The notes beneath the pieces were generated by a model, which searched no databases, was not told where the DNA came from, and was given only the letters and a program-made list of their open reading frames with translations. Shown here in pieces: positions 32,804 to 41,219 of a stretch of DNA of 64,000 bases. The position numbers and the translations under genes were made by a program. The stretch is from Marivivens sp. Its GTDB lineage: Bacteria > Pseudomonadota > Alphaproteobacteria > Rhodobacterales > Rhodobacteraceae. Position 1 is the stretch's first letter. Each line of letters starts with the position of its first letter. The stretch spans positions 1-64,000 of the forward strand of contig JAURFB010000003.1 of the NCBI GenBank assembly GCA_030827165.1, written 5' to 3'.

Positions 32804-33637
32804 ATGCGCCTCTTTCTTCTGACCGCCCTGACTATGACGGCCTTCGCCGCCAATTCGGTGCTCAACCGGATGGCTGTCGGGCCGTACGGGATGCCGCCCG
32901 AAAGCTTTGCGATCGTGCGGACACTTTCGGGGGCCATCGTGCTGTGGGCGCTGGTTGCTCTTCGTGGGGGGCGTCTGCCGCTTGCGGATTGGTCTGGCCG
33001 CCTGATCGGGGCGGGGGCGCTTTCGCTCTATCTTGTCGGGTTCTCGCTGGCCTATGGCCGGCTCGATGCCGGGATCGGCGCGCTCATCCTCTTTGGTGGT
33101 GTGCAGCTGACCATGTTTGGTGGCGCGCTGATCGGAGGCGAGGCTATCCCGGCAAAGCGCTGGATCGGTGCTGGGGTTTCACTGGCGGGTCTGGCCTATC
33201 TCGTCTGGCCTCGTGGCGTGGCCGACTATCCGGGCCTCCAGATCGCGTTCATGGCCGCTGCGGCCTTCGGTTGGGGGGTCTATTCCTTCAAGGGACGCGG
33301 GGCCAAAGACCCGCTGGCCCTTACCGCCGCCAATTTCGTTGTGTCCGTGCCCATCGTCGCGCTCCTTCTTTTTGTCGCGCCTTTCGAGATGCCGGCCTCG
33401 GGAACCGCCCTTGCCATTCTTTCCGGCGCGGTGACAAGCGGGCTTGGCTATGCCCTCTGGTATGCGATCCTGCCCTCCCTTGGCGCCACGCGCGCGGCAG
33501 TGGCGCAACTCAGCGCGCCGGTCATTGCCGCGCTGGGCGGGGCGGTTGTCCTGGCAGAGCCGGTCGGGGCAAGATTGATCATTGCCGGCGCACTCGTGTT
33601 GGGGGGCATTGCCCTGTCGCTGATGTCCGGGCGTTAG
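32804..33637 (+). CDS. EamA/DMT-family membrane exporter
   Basis: 277 residues with about ten predicted helices in two EamA repeats, e.g. LFLLTALTMTAFAANSVLNR, then GAGALSLYLVGFSLAYG, and the repeat ALSGAVTSGLGYALWY-like segment SGAVTSGLGYALWYAILP. It belongs to the drug/metabolite transporter superfamily; relatives export amino acids or other small metabolites, and the cargo here is unknown. The ATG chosen starts the first helix. Its stop overlaps the convergent GNAT gene. Confidence 0.87.
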   Translation: MRLFLLTALTMTAFAANSVLNRMAVGPYGMPPESFAIVRTLSGAIVLWALVALRGGRLPLADWSGRLIGAGALSLYLVGFSLAYGRLDAGIGALILFGGVQLTMFGGALIGGEAIPAKRWIGAGVSLAGLAYLVWPRGVADYPGLQIAFMAAAAFGWGVYSFKGRGAKDPLALTAANFVVSVPIVALLLFVAPFEMPASGTALAILSGAVTSGLGYALWYAILPSLGATRAAVAQLSAPVIAALGGAVVLAEPVGARLIIAGALVLGGIALSLMSGR

Positions 33638-34125
33638 CGCAGCTTTTTTGCCAACCTCTGGGCAAGCTGGGTCTTGGCGCCGATGGTGATCTCGCGCGGT
33701 GGCAGGGCGGCGGCAAAACCCTCGCGCTCCCAAAAGGCGCGGCCCTTCACATTGGCAATCAGAACCCCGACAAAAAGCCTGACAGCGCCCCGCTTGCGGC
33801 TTTCCGCTTCGATGTGGACAAGGAGCTTTGGGCCCAACCCGCCGCCGCGCACATCCTCGGCAAAGGCCATAAGGCCGATGTAGCCGTCGGACGCTTCGGG
33901 GAAGCCGAAATCGACGCTTGCGACCCCGATGAGGCGTTCCCCATCAAAGACGCCAAGCCGCATCTGTTTGGCGGGATCAGCATTCGGCGGGGCGTCGTGG
34001 AAAAAGCCCTCGGTCTGCCGCTCGTGATCGGTCAGCCCGCGCTCCATCTCCGAGAAGTCGCGGCAGCTGTCCCAGAACGACCAGACGGCGGCCCAATCGG
34101 CGACGGGATCAAGGGTTCGGATCAT
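33634..34125 (-). CDS. GNAT N-acetyltransferase (second)
   Basis: 163-residue acetyltransferase with the acetyl-CoA motif AFAEDVRGGGLGPKLLVHIEAE near residue 87. The C-terminal GVLIANVKGRAFWEREGF is the usual motif B. Substrate unknown. Its start overlaps the Nudix gene stop (ATGA), so the two are probably translated from one message. Confidence 0.87.
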   Translation of the reverse strand: MIRTLDPVADWAAVWSFWDSCRDFSEMERGLTDHERQTEGFFHDAPPNADPAKQMRLGVFDGERLIGVASVDFGFPEASDGYIGLMAFAEDVRGGGLGPKLLVHIEAESRKRGAVRLFVGVLIANVKGRAFWEREGFAAALPPREITIGAKTQLAQRLAKKLR

Positions 34126-34577
34126 CGCAGGATCGGCTCCAGCGGGTCATAAGCGGGCGCGCCCGGATCTTTCCACGCCACGGCGGCCAAACTGTCTGGC
34201 TTGACCGTCAGCGCCGCCATCTCTTCGCGCGTGACCCAGCGGCGCATCGAGACGATCCCCTCGGGGTCTGTCCAAGCGCCGTCGGGGTCTCCCGCGATCA
34301 GGGTGCAACGGAAATAGACGTCGACCTGATGAAAATCGCTGTCGGGATCATGGAACTCGTTGACAAGGCAGGGCGGGCCGACCCGCACCGTCATGCCGGT
34401 TTCCTCGTGGAACTCGCGGGCGAGATTGTCGGGCAGGCTGCTGTGAGGTTCGACCCCGCCACCTGGCGCACACCAGATGTGATCCTTGCCCTTCCAGGCG
34501 TTGACCAGCAAGAGCCGCCCTTCGCGCATCAGGATGCCGCGGACTGCCAGGCGGGGAGGGCGGGGCTTGACGTTCAT
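34122..34577 (-). CDS. Nudix hydrolase
   Basis: 151 residues from MNVKPRPPRLAVRG. The Nudix box reads GGVEPHSSLPDNL then AREFHEETGM. The metal-binding REFHEE part is intact, but the first Glu of the consensus (GX5E) is Ser here. The substrate could be a nucleoside diphosphate derivative. The frame remains open far upstream, but that region is antisense to the lipase gene. Coupled to the downstream GNAT gene. Confidence 0.85.
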   Translation of the reverse strand: MNVKPRPPRLAVRGILMREGRLLLVNAWKGKDHIWCAPGGGVEPHSSLPDNLAREFHEETGMTVRVGPPCLVNEFHDPDSDFHQVDVYFRCTLIAGDPDGAWTDPEGIVSMRRWVTREEMAALTVKPDSLAAVAWKDPGAPAYDPLEPILR

Positions 34578-34655
34578 AAGCGCCAACCTGCCGTCTGACG
34601 TGGGGTCATTCAAGCCTGCCGTGGCAGTTTCAGAATTCGATGTTATCTGAGGCGC

Positions 34656-35396
34656 ATGTTGGCCCGTGTTTTGATCCTTTTCGCCGCCCTCGGCCTTGCC
34701 GCGCCCGTCCGTGCGGCGAGCCCCGAGGCGGATTGCGTTGTCTTGCTGCATGGCCTTGCGCGCAGCGAATATTCGATGACCCCGATGCAGCTTGTGCTCG
34801 AACGCGCTGGGTATCTTGTTGTCAACTCGGGCTATCCGTCCCGCGACTACACGATCGAAGAGCTGGTGGAGACCTGGGTCGCCCAGGATGTGGCGGCCTG
34901 CGGCGAGCGGCGGGTCAATTTCGTCACGCATTCGATGGGGGGCATCCTCGCTCGGCTCTGGCTCACCCACCACCGGCCCGAGAACCTGGGGCGCGTGGTG
35001 ATGATGGGGCCGCCTAACCATGGCTCCGAACTTGTCGACATATTCGGCGAGTGGGAGCCGTTTCAGTGGGTGAACGGCCCGGCGGGCCTTGAACTTAGCA
35101 CGACGCCAAACGGCATTGCCGAAGAGCTTGGCTATCCCTCCTATGACGTCGGGATCATCGCCGGCGACCGGTCGATCAATCCTGTTTTCTCGCGGTTGAT
35201 CGAGGGGCCGGACGACGGCAAGGTTTCGGTCGAGACCACCCGCATCGAGGGGATGCGCGATCACCTCGTCTTGGGGGTCACGCATACCTTCATGATGATC
35301 GACCCGATCGTGATTGCCGAGGTTCTGCTGTTCCTCGACGAGGGCAGGTTCGATCACGACATGACGATACGGAACCTCGTGACCGGCTTCTTCTAG
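34656..35396 (+). CDS. Secreted alpha/beta-hydrolase (lipase-like)
   Basis: 246 residues with an N-terminal signal peptide ([18 protein letters not shown], cleavage likely near residue 21-23). The mature part begins with [16 protein letters not shown] (HG motif) and has the nucleophile elbow [11 protein letters not shown] (Ser of HSMGG). It resembles PGAP1/lipase class 2 type esterases. The final catalytic His is probably in GVTHTFMM. Exported to the periplasm; substrate unknown. Confidence 0.87.
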   Translation: MLARVLILFAALGLAAPVRAASPEADCVVLLHGLARSEYSMTPMQLVLERAGYLVVNSGYPSRDYTIEELVETWVAQDVAACGERRVNFVTHSMGGILARLWLTHHRPENLGRVVMMGPPNHGSELVDIFGEWEPFQWVNGPAGLELSTTPNGIAEELGYPSYDVGIIAGDRSINPVFSRLIEGPDDGKVSVETTRIEGMRDHLVLGVTHTFMMIDPIVIAEVLLFLDEGRFDHDMTIRNLVTGFF

Positions 35397-36469
35397 CCCT
35401 TGGCCGGGCCGATAATGCGGTTCAGATGGCCCATCTTGCGGCCCGGCTTGGCCTCGGCCTTGCCATAGAGGTGGATGGCGGTGCAGGACTCGGCAATCTG
35501 CGGGATGCGGGCCACGTCCTCTCCGATCAGGTTTTCCATCACCACGTTGGAATGGCGGCTGCCATCGCCCAAAGGCCAGCCCGCCACGGCGCGGATGTGC
35601 TGTTCAAACTGGTCGATGACGCAGCCGTTCTGGGTCCAGTGGCCGGAATTGTGCACGCGCGGGGCGATTTCGTTGACGACGAGGCCTTCGGCGGTCACGA
35701 ACAATTCGACTCCCATGACGCCCACATAATCGAGCGCGTTGAGGATGCGGGCGGCTATGAGCACTGCATCCGACCGCTGCGATGGCGAGAGCCGCGCCGG
35801 GACGGTCGTGGTGTGCAGGATGCCGCCGAGGTGAACATTTTCGCCCGGATCGAAGCAGGCGACCGAACCATTGAGCGCCCGTGCGCCGATCACCGAGACC
35901 TCGTTGCTGAAATTGACAAAGCCTTCAAGGATCGACGGCGCGCCGGCCATGTCGGCATAGGCAGAGGCGGCATCCTCAAGCGCCATGATCCGCGCCTGCC
36001 CCTTGCCGTCATAGCCGAAGCGGCGGGTTTTGAGGATTGCGGGCGCGCCGATGGTCTCGAGCGCGCTGTTCAGGTCAGCCTCGGAGGCGACATCGGCGAA
36101 GGGCGCTGTCATGAGGCCGAGATCGCGCAGGAAAGCCTTTTCCGCAAGCCGGTCTTGCGACGTCGCCAGCGCGGCGCGGCCGGGGGGGATCGGGCGCAGC
36201 GCCTCAAGGATGTCGAGGGCGCTCGTCGGGATATTCTCGAACTCGTAGGTGATCACATCGACCGAGGCGGCAAAGGCACGCAGCGCGGCCTCGTCCTCGT
36301 AGGGCGCGGTCGTGACGGATTGGGCAACCTGTCCGGCGGGCGGGTTGGCGCCAGGCTCGAAGATATGCGTCTTGAACCCCAGGCGCGAGGCCGCGACCGA
36401 AAGCATACGGCCAAGCTGGCCGCCGCCAAGAATTCCTATGGTGGCGCCGGGGGCGAGCCGATCAGTCAT
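35393..36469 (-). CDS. purK: 5-(carboxyamino)imidazole ribonucleotide synthase
   Basis: ATP-grasp enzyme that carboxylates AIR to N5-CAIR. 358 residues from [23 protein letters not shown]. The grasp region includes [14 protein letters not shown], and the C-terminus has [15 protein letters not shown]. The start lies inside the purE end (8-nt overlap), a classical purEK pair. Its stop overlaps the convergent lipase gene by four bases. Confidence 0.96.
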   Translation of the reverse strand: MTDRLAPGATIGILGGGQLGRMLSVAASRLGFKTHIFEPGANPPAGQVAQSVTTAPYEDEAALRAFAASVDVITYEFENIPTSALDILEALRPIPPGRAALATSQDRLAEKAFLRDLGLMTAPFADVASEADLNSALETIGAPAILKTRRFGYDGKGQARIMALEDAASAYADMAGAPSILEGFVNFSNEVSVIGARALNGSVACFDPGENVHLGGILHTTTVPARLSPSQRSDAVLIAARILNALDYVGVMGVELFVTAEGLVVNEIAPRVHNSGHWTQNGCVIDQFEQHIRAVAGWPLGDGSRHSNVVMENLIGEDVARIPQIAESCTAIHLYGKAEAKPGRKMGHLNRIIGPAKG

Positions 36470-36950
36470 CTTGCGGTTCGTCCGGGATCGAGGCGGACAG
36501 GGCCTCGCGCCAGGCGTCAAGCCGTGCGGCGATGCCCGCATCCTCATTGGCAAGGATCGCGGCGGCCATCAGGCCGGCGTTCGATGCGCCCGCCGCGCCG
36601 ATCGCCATCGTGGCAACAGGAAAGCCCTTGGGCATTTGCAGGATCGAATAAAGGCTGTCGACCCCCGAGAGCGCCTTGGTCTGGACCGGCACGCCGATCA
36701 CCGGAACGCGGGTTTTCGAGGCCATCATGCCCGGAAGGTGAGCCGCGCCACCGGCGCCAGCTATGATCACCTTGAGGCCCCGGCTTGTCGCTGTCTTGCC
36801 ATAGTCCCAAAGCCGGTCGGGTGTCCGGTGCGCCGAGACGATCTTTTTCTCGTAGGCGATCCCGAGTTCATCAAGGATATCGGCGGCACTCTTCATCGTG
36901 GCCCAGTCAGACTGGCTTCCCATGATGATCCCGACGGTTACTCCGGCCAT
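36462..36950 (-). CDS. purE: N5-carboxyaminoimidazole ribonucleotide mutase
   Basis: Rearranges N5-CAIR to CAIR in purine synthesis. 162 residues with the conserved [13 protein letters not shown] (GSxSDW) near residue 9 and [11 protein letters not shown] near 38. Gly-rich [15 protein letters not shown] follows. Overlaps purK by eight bases, so the two proteins are made together. Confidence 0.97.
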   Translation of the reverse strand: MAGVTVGIIMGSQSDWATMKSAADILDELGIAYEKKIVSAHRTPDRLWDYGKTATSRGLKVIIAGAGGAAHLPGMMASKTRVPVIGVPVQTKALSGVDSLYSILQMPKGFPVATMAIGAAGASNAGLMAAAILANEDAGIAARLDAWREALSASIPDEPQDD

Positions 36951-37022
36951 GACGGTCCCCTTGCAACGGAAGCGGCACTATACTCGCCGTAGCCTCGGAG
37001 GCAACGGGCGATCAGGTCGCAG

Positions 37023-37241
37023 TCAGGCGATAATATCGGGCAAGAGCTTGTCTTCGAGATGGGCGATCCGGTCTTTCAGCATCAGCTTCTGCTTTTTCAA
37101 CCGCCGGAGCGTCAGCATGTCGGCCGACCCTTTCTCGTGAAGCGCATGAATCGCCTCGTCAAGATCGCGATGCTCGCGCTTCAGGACCTCGATCCTCACC
37201 TTGAGAACCTCTGTCTCGTCCATCTCGGCTGATGAGTTCAT
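37023..37241 (-). CDS. DUF465 (YdcH-like) protein
   Basis: 72 residues, strongly charged and helical, with the DUF465 pattern EHRDLDEAIHALHEKG and LRRLKKQKLMLKDRIAHLED. The start at MNSSAEMDETEV is preferred; an upstream frame exists but adds a Gly/Arg stretch without similarity. Function unknown. A second in-frame ATG six codons later is also possible. Confidence 0.85.
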   Translation of the reverse strand: MNSSAEMDETEVLKVRIEVLKREHRDLDEAIHALHEKGSADMLTLRRLKKQKLMLKDRIAHLEDKLLPDIIA

Positions 37242-37303
37242 TTTCGGCCCCGGCAATCCTTGAAGGAAAGATAGGAGCCATCGGCCTCTTTCACCAGCCT
37301 CCA

Positions 37304-37333
37304 CTTGCACAAGCCGCTGTCTCTGCCCATATT
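37304..37333 (+). promoter_or_regulatory. Heat-shock promoter of hsp20
   Basis: CTTGCAC (37304-37310) and GCCCATAT (37325-37332) are 14 nt apart, a good fit to the sigma-32 consensus. It also reads TTGCAC-N17-CATATT for a sigma-70-like enzyme. The expected transcript leader would be about 55 nt. Confidence 0.6.
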
Positions 37334-37395
37334 TTCTGCGAAGGGCCGCCGGAACGGGGCCCGCACAGACGGTCGCTTAGAAAAGGACGTGTCGC

Positions 37396-37818
37396 ATGAC
37401 GAAATTGACCTTGGGAACCCATCCCTACCTTCTGGGCTTTGAACAGCTCGAGCGTCTGGTCGAGCGCACCGCCAAGACCGGAAACGACGGCTATCCCCCC
37501 TATAATATCGAACAGACTTCACAAACCTCCTACCGCATCACTCTCGCGGTGGCCGGATTTGGTGAGGATGACCTCGCGATCACGGTCGAGGACAATTCCC
37601 TCGTGATTCGTGGACGACAGCAGGACGACAGCGCTGACCGCGTGTTTCTGCATCGCGGGATCGCGGCGCGTCAGTTTCAGCGCTCTTTCGTTCTGGCCGA
37701 TGGTGTCGATGTGGGCGAGGCGATCATGGAAAACGGGCTTTTGCACATCGATCTGACGCGAAAGGTTCCCGAAAGCGTGGTTCAGACGATCAAGATCCGG
37801 AAAGGAAGCGCGAAATGA
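37396..37818 (+). CDS. Hsp20/alpha-crystallin small heat-shock protein
   Basis: 140-residue IbpA-like holdase. The alpha-crystallin domain starts near residue 36 (PPYNIEQTSQTSYRITLAVA), continues with VIRGRQQDD and ARQFQRSFVLADGVDV, and ends with the signature GLLHIDLTRKVPE. It binds denatured proteins under heat stress. AAAGGACGTG precedes the start. The DUF1150 gene overlaps its stop (ATGA), the conserved alphaproteobacterial pairing. Confidence 0.94.
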   Translation: MTKLTLGTHPYLLGFEQLERLVERTAKTGNDGYPPYNIEQTSQTSYRITLAVAGFGEDDLAITVEDNSLVIRGRQQDDSADRVFLHRGIAARQFQRSFVLADGVDVGEAIMENGLLHIDLTRKVPESVVQTIKIRKGSAK

Positions 37819-38039
37819 ACACCAAACACGATCTCGCGCGGTTGGTGAGCGATATCGTTTACGTCAAGCCTGTCGCGGTGTCCGAATTGCCCGAGGAGAT
37901 GCGGGCGCAGGCGGGCGATCGCGACCAGATCTTCGCGGTCTGTGATGCAGAAGGGCAGCAATTGGCACTGGTGGTCGACCGGAGCACCGCCTTCTTCCTT
38001 GCCCGGCAGCACGACCGAACACCGGTCACGGTGCACTAG
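37815..38039 (+). CDS. DUF1150 protein
   Basis: 74-residue protein of the DUF1150 family, typically found right after hsp20 in alphaproteobacteria. It has the pattern LARLVSDIVYVKPVAVSELPEE and ends with FFLARQHDRTPVTVH. The function is not known; translation is coupled to hsp20, so a role in the stress response is likely. Confidence 0.9.
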   Translation: MNTKHDLARLVSDIVYVKPVAVSELPEEMRAQAGDRDQIFAVCDAEGQQLALVVDRSTAFFLARQHDRTPVTVH

Positions 38040-38051
38040 GCTTTTTAAGCC

Positions 38052-38078
38052 AAGGGCGACGGAACGACCGTCGCCCTT
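38052..38078 (+). terminator. Terminator-like hairpin after hsp20-DUF1150
   Basis: AAGGGCGACGG / CCGTCGCCCTT, an 11-bp perfect stem with loop AACGA, followed by CGTTT. It lies 12 nt after the DUF1150 stop. Confidence 0.7.
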
Positions 38079-38115
38079 CGTTTAACCGAAACGATACCTC
38101 AACAGGGCCTCCCAA

Positions 38116-38604
38116 ATGCCGACCAAAACCCGTTATGACCTTTCGCAAATCGTCCTTCACTGGCTGATCGCAATCCTGATCGGCGCAAATTACCTTCTCG
38201 GCGATGCCATGAGCGATGCCTTCAAGGCGCTTGTTCGGTCGGGCGGGTCCGGTGCGCTCGACGGCGCCGCCAACGCCCATAGGCTGATCGGGGTCTCTGT
38301 CGTGGTGCTTTTGTTTGTTCGGGTCGCACTGCGGCTTTTCAAGAAGGCCCCAGCCGAGGTGACTGCGCCCCGGCTCATGCAGCTTGCGGCCAAGGCCGGG
38401 CATCTGGCCCTTTACGTCCTCATGTTTGCCGTGCCGATCAGCGGGTTTCTGGCCTTCAATGGCCTGAACCGCGATCTGGGCGAGGTGCATGAAGTTCTGA
38501 CCAACCTCTTGATGCTGCTGGCCTTTGGCCATGCGCTTTTGGCTTTCTATCATCACTATGTGATGAAGGACGGCCTTCTCGTCCGGATGATCCCGGGCAA
38601 GTAG
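38116..38604 (+). CDS. Cytochrome b561-type membrane protein
   Basis: 162 residues with four predicted helices in the bacterial cytochrome b561 pattern. The first is SQIVLHWLIAILIGANYLLG (heme His in LHW), then AHRLIGVSVVVLLFVRVALR and GHLALYVLMFAVPISGFLAF. The last carries LLAFGHALLAFYHHYVMKDG, with further candidate heme His residues. It moves electrons across the membrane; partners are unknown. It has a perfect terminator after it. Confidence 0.9.
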   Translation: MPTKTRYDLSQIVLHWLIAILIGANYLLGDAMSDAFKALVRSGGSGALDGAANAHRLIGVSVVVLLFVRVALRLFKKAPAEVTAPRLMQLAAKAGHLALYVLMFAVPISGFLAFNGLNRDLGEVHEVLTNLLMLLAFGHALLAFYHHYVMKDGLLVRMIPGK

Positions 38605-38620
38605 ACCGCCCTTGAAAGCG

Positions 38621-38647
38621 AAACGCCGCCCCTTGGGGGCGGCGTTT
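38621..38647. terminator. Bidirectional terminator, cytochrome b561 / sat-cysC
   Basis: AAACGCCGCCCC / GGGGCGGCGTTT, 12-bp perfect stem with loop TTG, flanked by A and T runs, lying between convergent genes. Confidence 0.88.
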
Positions 38648-38670
38648 GCCTGGGATGCGCTTGGCTGCGA

Positions 38671-40743
38671 TCAATTGGCGGCGATAAGGCCCATGCCCTC
38701 GAGCTTGAGCAGGACTTGATGGGCGCAGGTATCGACATCGGCGTTTTCGGTCTCGATCCGAAGCTCGGGGTGCTCAGGCACGTCATAGGGATCGGAAATG
38801 CCTGTGAATTCCTTGATCTTGCCTTCCCGCGCCAGCCTGTAGAGACCTTTGCGATCCCGCCGCTCGCATTCCTCGATGCCGGTCGCGACGTGAACCTCGA
38901 CAAAAGCGCCGAAGGCTTCGACATCCTCGCGCACGGCGCGGCGGGTGGTGGCATAGGGTGCGATCGGGGCACAGATGGCGATGCCGCCGTTCTTGGTGAT
39001 CTCGGACGCGACATAGCCGATGCGGCGGATGTTGAGATCGCGGTGCTCCTTGGAAAACCCAAGCTCGGACGAGAGGTTTTTTCGCACGATATCGCCATCC
39101 AGAAGCGTCACCGGACGGCCGCCCATCTCCATCAGCTTGACCATGAGCGCGTTGGCGATGGTCGATTTGCCCGATCCCGAGAAGCCGGTGAAGAACACGG
39201 TAAAGCCCTGTTTGGAGCGGGGCGGCGAGGTGCGGCGCAGTTCTGTCACGACCTCGGGGAACGAGAACCACTCGGGGATATCTAGCCCTTCGCGCAGGCG
39301 GCGGCGCAGTTCGGTGCCCGAGATATCGAGGATGGTGTCGCCCGAAGGGACCTCGTTGGCCGGATAGTATTGCGCCTTCTCCTGCACATAGACCATGTGC
39401 TTGAAGTCGACCATCTCGAGGCCGATCTCGTCTTGGTGCTGTTTGAACAGCTCCTGCGCGTCATAGGGCTCGTAGAAATCCTGACCGGCCGAATTCTTGC
39501 CGGGGCCGGCATGGTCGCGGCCGACGATGAAATGGGTGCAGCCGTGGTTGCGGCGGATGATCCCGTGCCAGACGGCCTCGCGCGGGCCGGCCATCCGCAT
39601 GGCGAGGTTGAGAAGGCTCATCGTTGTCGTGGCCTGCGGATATTTGTCGAGCACCGCCTCGTAGCAGCGCACGCGGGTAAAGTGATCGACATCGCCCGGC
39701 TTGGTCATGCCGACGACGGGATGGATCAGAAGGTTGGCCTGCGCCTCGCGGGCGGCGCGAAAGGTCAGTTCCTGGTGCGCACGGTGCAGCGGGTTGCGGG
39801 TCTGGAAGGCGACGATCTTGCGCCAGCCGACTTTGCGGAAATAGGCGCGCAGCTCGTTTGGCGTGTCGCGGCGGGCGCGGAAATCATAGTGGACCGGTTG
39901 CTGGATGCCGGTGACAGGGCCCCCAAGATAGACCGCGCCGGCCTTGTGATGCAGGTAATTCACCGCCGGATGGGCAACATCGTCGGCGCCGAACACCTTC
40001 TCGGCCTCGTGTGGCTTGTTCGGCACCCATTTGTCGGTGACGGTCATCGTCGCAAGGATCACGCCTTCCTGATCGCGGAGCGCGATATCTTGTCCGATCT
40101 CGATCCCGTCAGCGAATTGCTCGGATACATCGAGGGTAATCGGCATCGGCCAGAGCGTCCCGTCAGCCATGCGCATATTATTGACAACGCTGGTATAATC
40201 CTCTTCCGAGAGGAAACCTTTGAGGGGGAAGAACCCGCCGTTCATCAACAGCTCCAGATCGCAGATCTGGCGAGGGGTCAGGTCGTGGCTGATAAGATCG
40301 CCCGCCGAAACCTTCAGCTTCTGGGCGGAATCGTAGGAAACATAAAGCTCCGGGATCGGAGCAAGGTTGGGAAGCATCAGAGGTGTCCTTTTCTTCAATG
40401 AGAGATGCCCGCTTTCGGTGCCGGTCAGTTCGGCGTGCAGGGCGTCGTATTCGGCGAGCTTGCGCTCGAGGAAACGGTCGGTGAGGCGGGCCTTGGTGGC
40501 GGCGCCGCGCGAGGTCAGGGCATAGGCAAACCGCTGGCGGCGATCGGGGCCGGAGCGTTCGGAGATGGTGATGAGGCCCGCTGCCACAGCGGCGCGCAGG
40601 TGACTGTTGAGGGTGCCGAGGCTGACGCCCAGCGCCTGTGCCGTCGCCCGCTGCGAAGCATCCGGCGCCAGATCGAGCTGACGCAGAAGGCGGAAGAGCT
40701 GGTCTTCCTCGGGTCGGGCGGTTTGAGGTTCGGGCTGTGCCAT
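38671..40743 (-). CDS. MarR-like domain fused to ATP sulfurylase/APS kinase
   Basis: 690-residue uninterrupted frame. Residues 1-~110 look like the MarR-type EPS-associated winged-helix regulator: QLFRLLRQLDLAPDASQRAT, then ALGVSLGTLNSHLRAAVAAG (recognition helix) and a C-terminal basic helix. From residue 123 (MLPNLAPIPELY) the chain is a full bifunctional Sat/CysC of 568 residues. It has the ATP sulfurylase motifs QTRNPLHRAHQ and GRDHAGPG, and the APS kinase P-loop GFSGSGKST. An internal ATG at 40377 has AAAAGGACACC upstream, so a separate enzyme could also be made. Converts sulfate to APS and PAPS. sbtA-sbtB lie upstream on the same strand. A palindrome sits 14-29 nt before the start. Confidence 0.87.
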   Translation of the reverse strand: MAQPEPQTARPEEDQLFRLLRQLDLAPDASQRATAQALGVSLGTLNSHLRAAVAAGLITISERSGPDRRQRFAYALTSRGAATKARLTDRFLERKLAEYDALHAELTGTESGHLSLKKRTPLMLPNLAPIPELYVSYDSAQKLKVSAGDLISHDLTPRQICDLELLMNGGFFPLKGFLSEEDYTSVVNNMRMADGTLWPMPITLDVSEQFADGIEIGQDIALRDQEGVILATMTVTDKWVPNKPHEAEKVFGADDVAHPAVNYLHHKAGAVYLGGPVTGIQQPVHYDFRARRDTPNELRAYFRKVGWRKIVAFQTRNPLHRAHQELTFRAAREAQANLLIHPVVGMTKPGDVDHFTRVRCYEAVLDKYPQATTTMSLLNLAMRMAGPREAVWHGIIRRNHGCTHFIVGRDHAGPGKNSAGQDFYEPYDAQELFKQHQDEIGLEMVDFKHMVYVQEKAQYYPANEVPSGDTILDISGTELRRRLREGLDIPEWFSFPEVVTELRRTSPPRSKQGFTVFFTGFSGSGKSTIANALMVKLMEMGGRPVTLLDGDIVRKNLSSELGFSKEHRDLNIRRIGYVASEITKNGGIAICAPIAPYATTRRAVREDVEAFGAFVEVHVATGIEECERRDRKGLYRLAREGKIKEFTGISDPYDVPEHPELRIETENADVDTCAHQVLLKLEGMGLIAAN
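40375..40395 (-). promoter_or_regulatory. Internal ribosome-binding site and ATG for Sat-CysC
   Basis: AAAAGGACACCTCTG-ATG on the minus strand, inside the fusion frame. It gives a product starting MLPNLAPIPEL, the normal N-terminus of stand-alone Sat/CysC. It therefore allows two products, fused and unfused, from one message. Confidence 0.55.
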
Positions 40744-40756
40744 CGGCTATCAAGTG

Positions 40757-40772
40757 TGTTCAATGTTGAACA
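40757..40772 (-). promoter_or_regulatory. Palindromic operator candidate before the fusion gene
   Basis: TGTTCAA-TG-TTGAACA, perfect 7-bp arms two bases apart, with a looser outer match. Placed 14-29 nt upstream of the ATG, where a MarR-type dimer would block transcription or translation. Binding by the fused domain is inferred. Confidence 0.55.
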
Positions 40773-40901
40773 TATTGCAGGATAATCCGCGCGAAGCCAG
40801 AAAAAACAACGCAGCCGGATTGCGCCAGAGCGAATGTTGCGGTGACAACACGCCCGGCCAAGCGGCCGGATGTGGCCGAGGCGTCGGCCCGCGGGGCCAA
40901 T

Positions 40902-41216
40902 CTAGAAACGTTCGGCCCGCAGAACCTTGCAGTCGCTGACCGAGATCACGCCGATATGGCGATCCACGACGCGATAGGCGGCTTCCAAAAGCGGTTCGAG
41001 CCTTTCGGGGCGAATGATGCAAACGACCTGCACCATGCCACCGGCCCGGCCGACCTGCCCCTCGCGGCTCCAGCGGCCCGATTTGCCCGACCCGCCAAGA
41101 ACCGGCAGGATCGAATACCCGGTCACCCCCGCGGATTCCAGTGCATCGGTCAGGCGCGACTGCATCGGGGTCTCGATGATGATGGCGACGCGTTTGGCAT
41201 CATGGGTTTGGTGCAT
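40902..41216 (-). CDS. SbtB-like PII-family protein
   Basis: 104 residues of the PII superfamily. The T-loop region is replaced by the Gly/Arg-rich GGSGKSGRWSREGQVGRAGG. The remaining core (VQVVCIIRPERLEPLLEAAY, then VISVSDCKVLRAERF) fits SbtB-like proteins that bind adenyl nucleotides. The cyanobacterial redox tail (CGPxGC) is missing. It starts three bases after the sbtA stop, so the pair is almost certainly functional together. Confidence 0.82.
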   Translation of the reverse strand: MHQTHDAKRVAIIIETPMQSRLTDALESAGVTGYSILPVLGGSGKSGRWSREGQVGRAGGMVQVVCIIRPERLEPLLEAAYRVVDRHIGVISVSDCKVLRAERF

Positions 41217-41219
41217 GGT

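Noticed and set aside
40790-40901. Intrinsic terminator after sbtB
   Set aside because: A T6 run is present on the minus strand, but the preceding stem is only about five base pairs, so it is too weak to claim.
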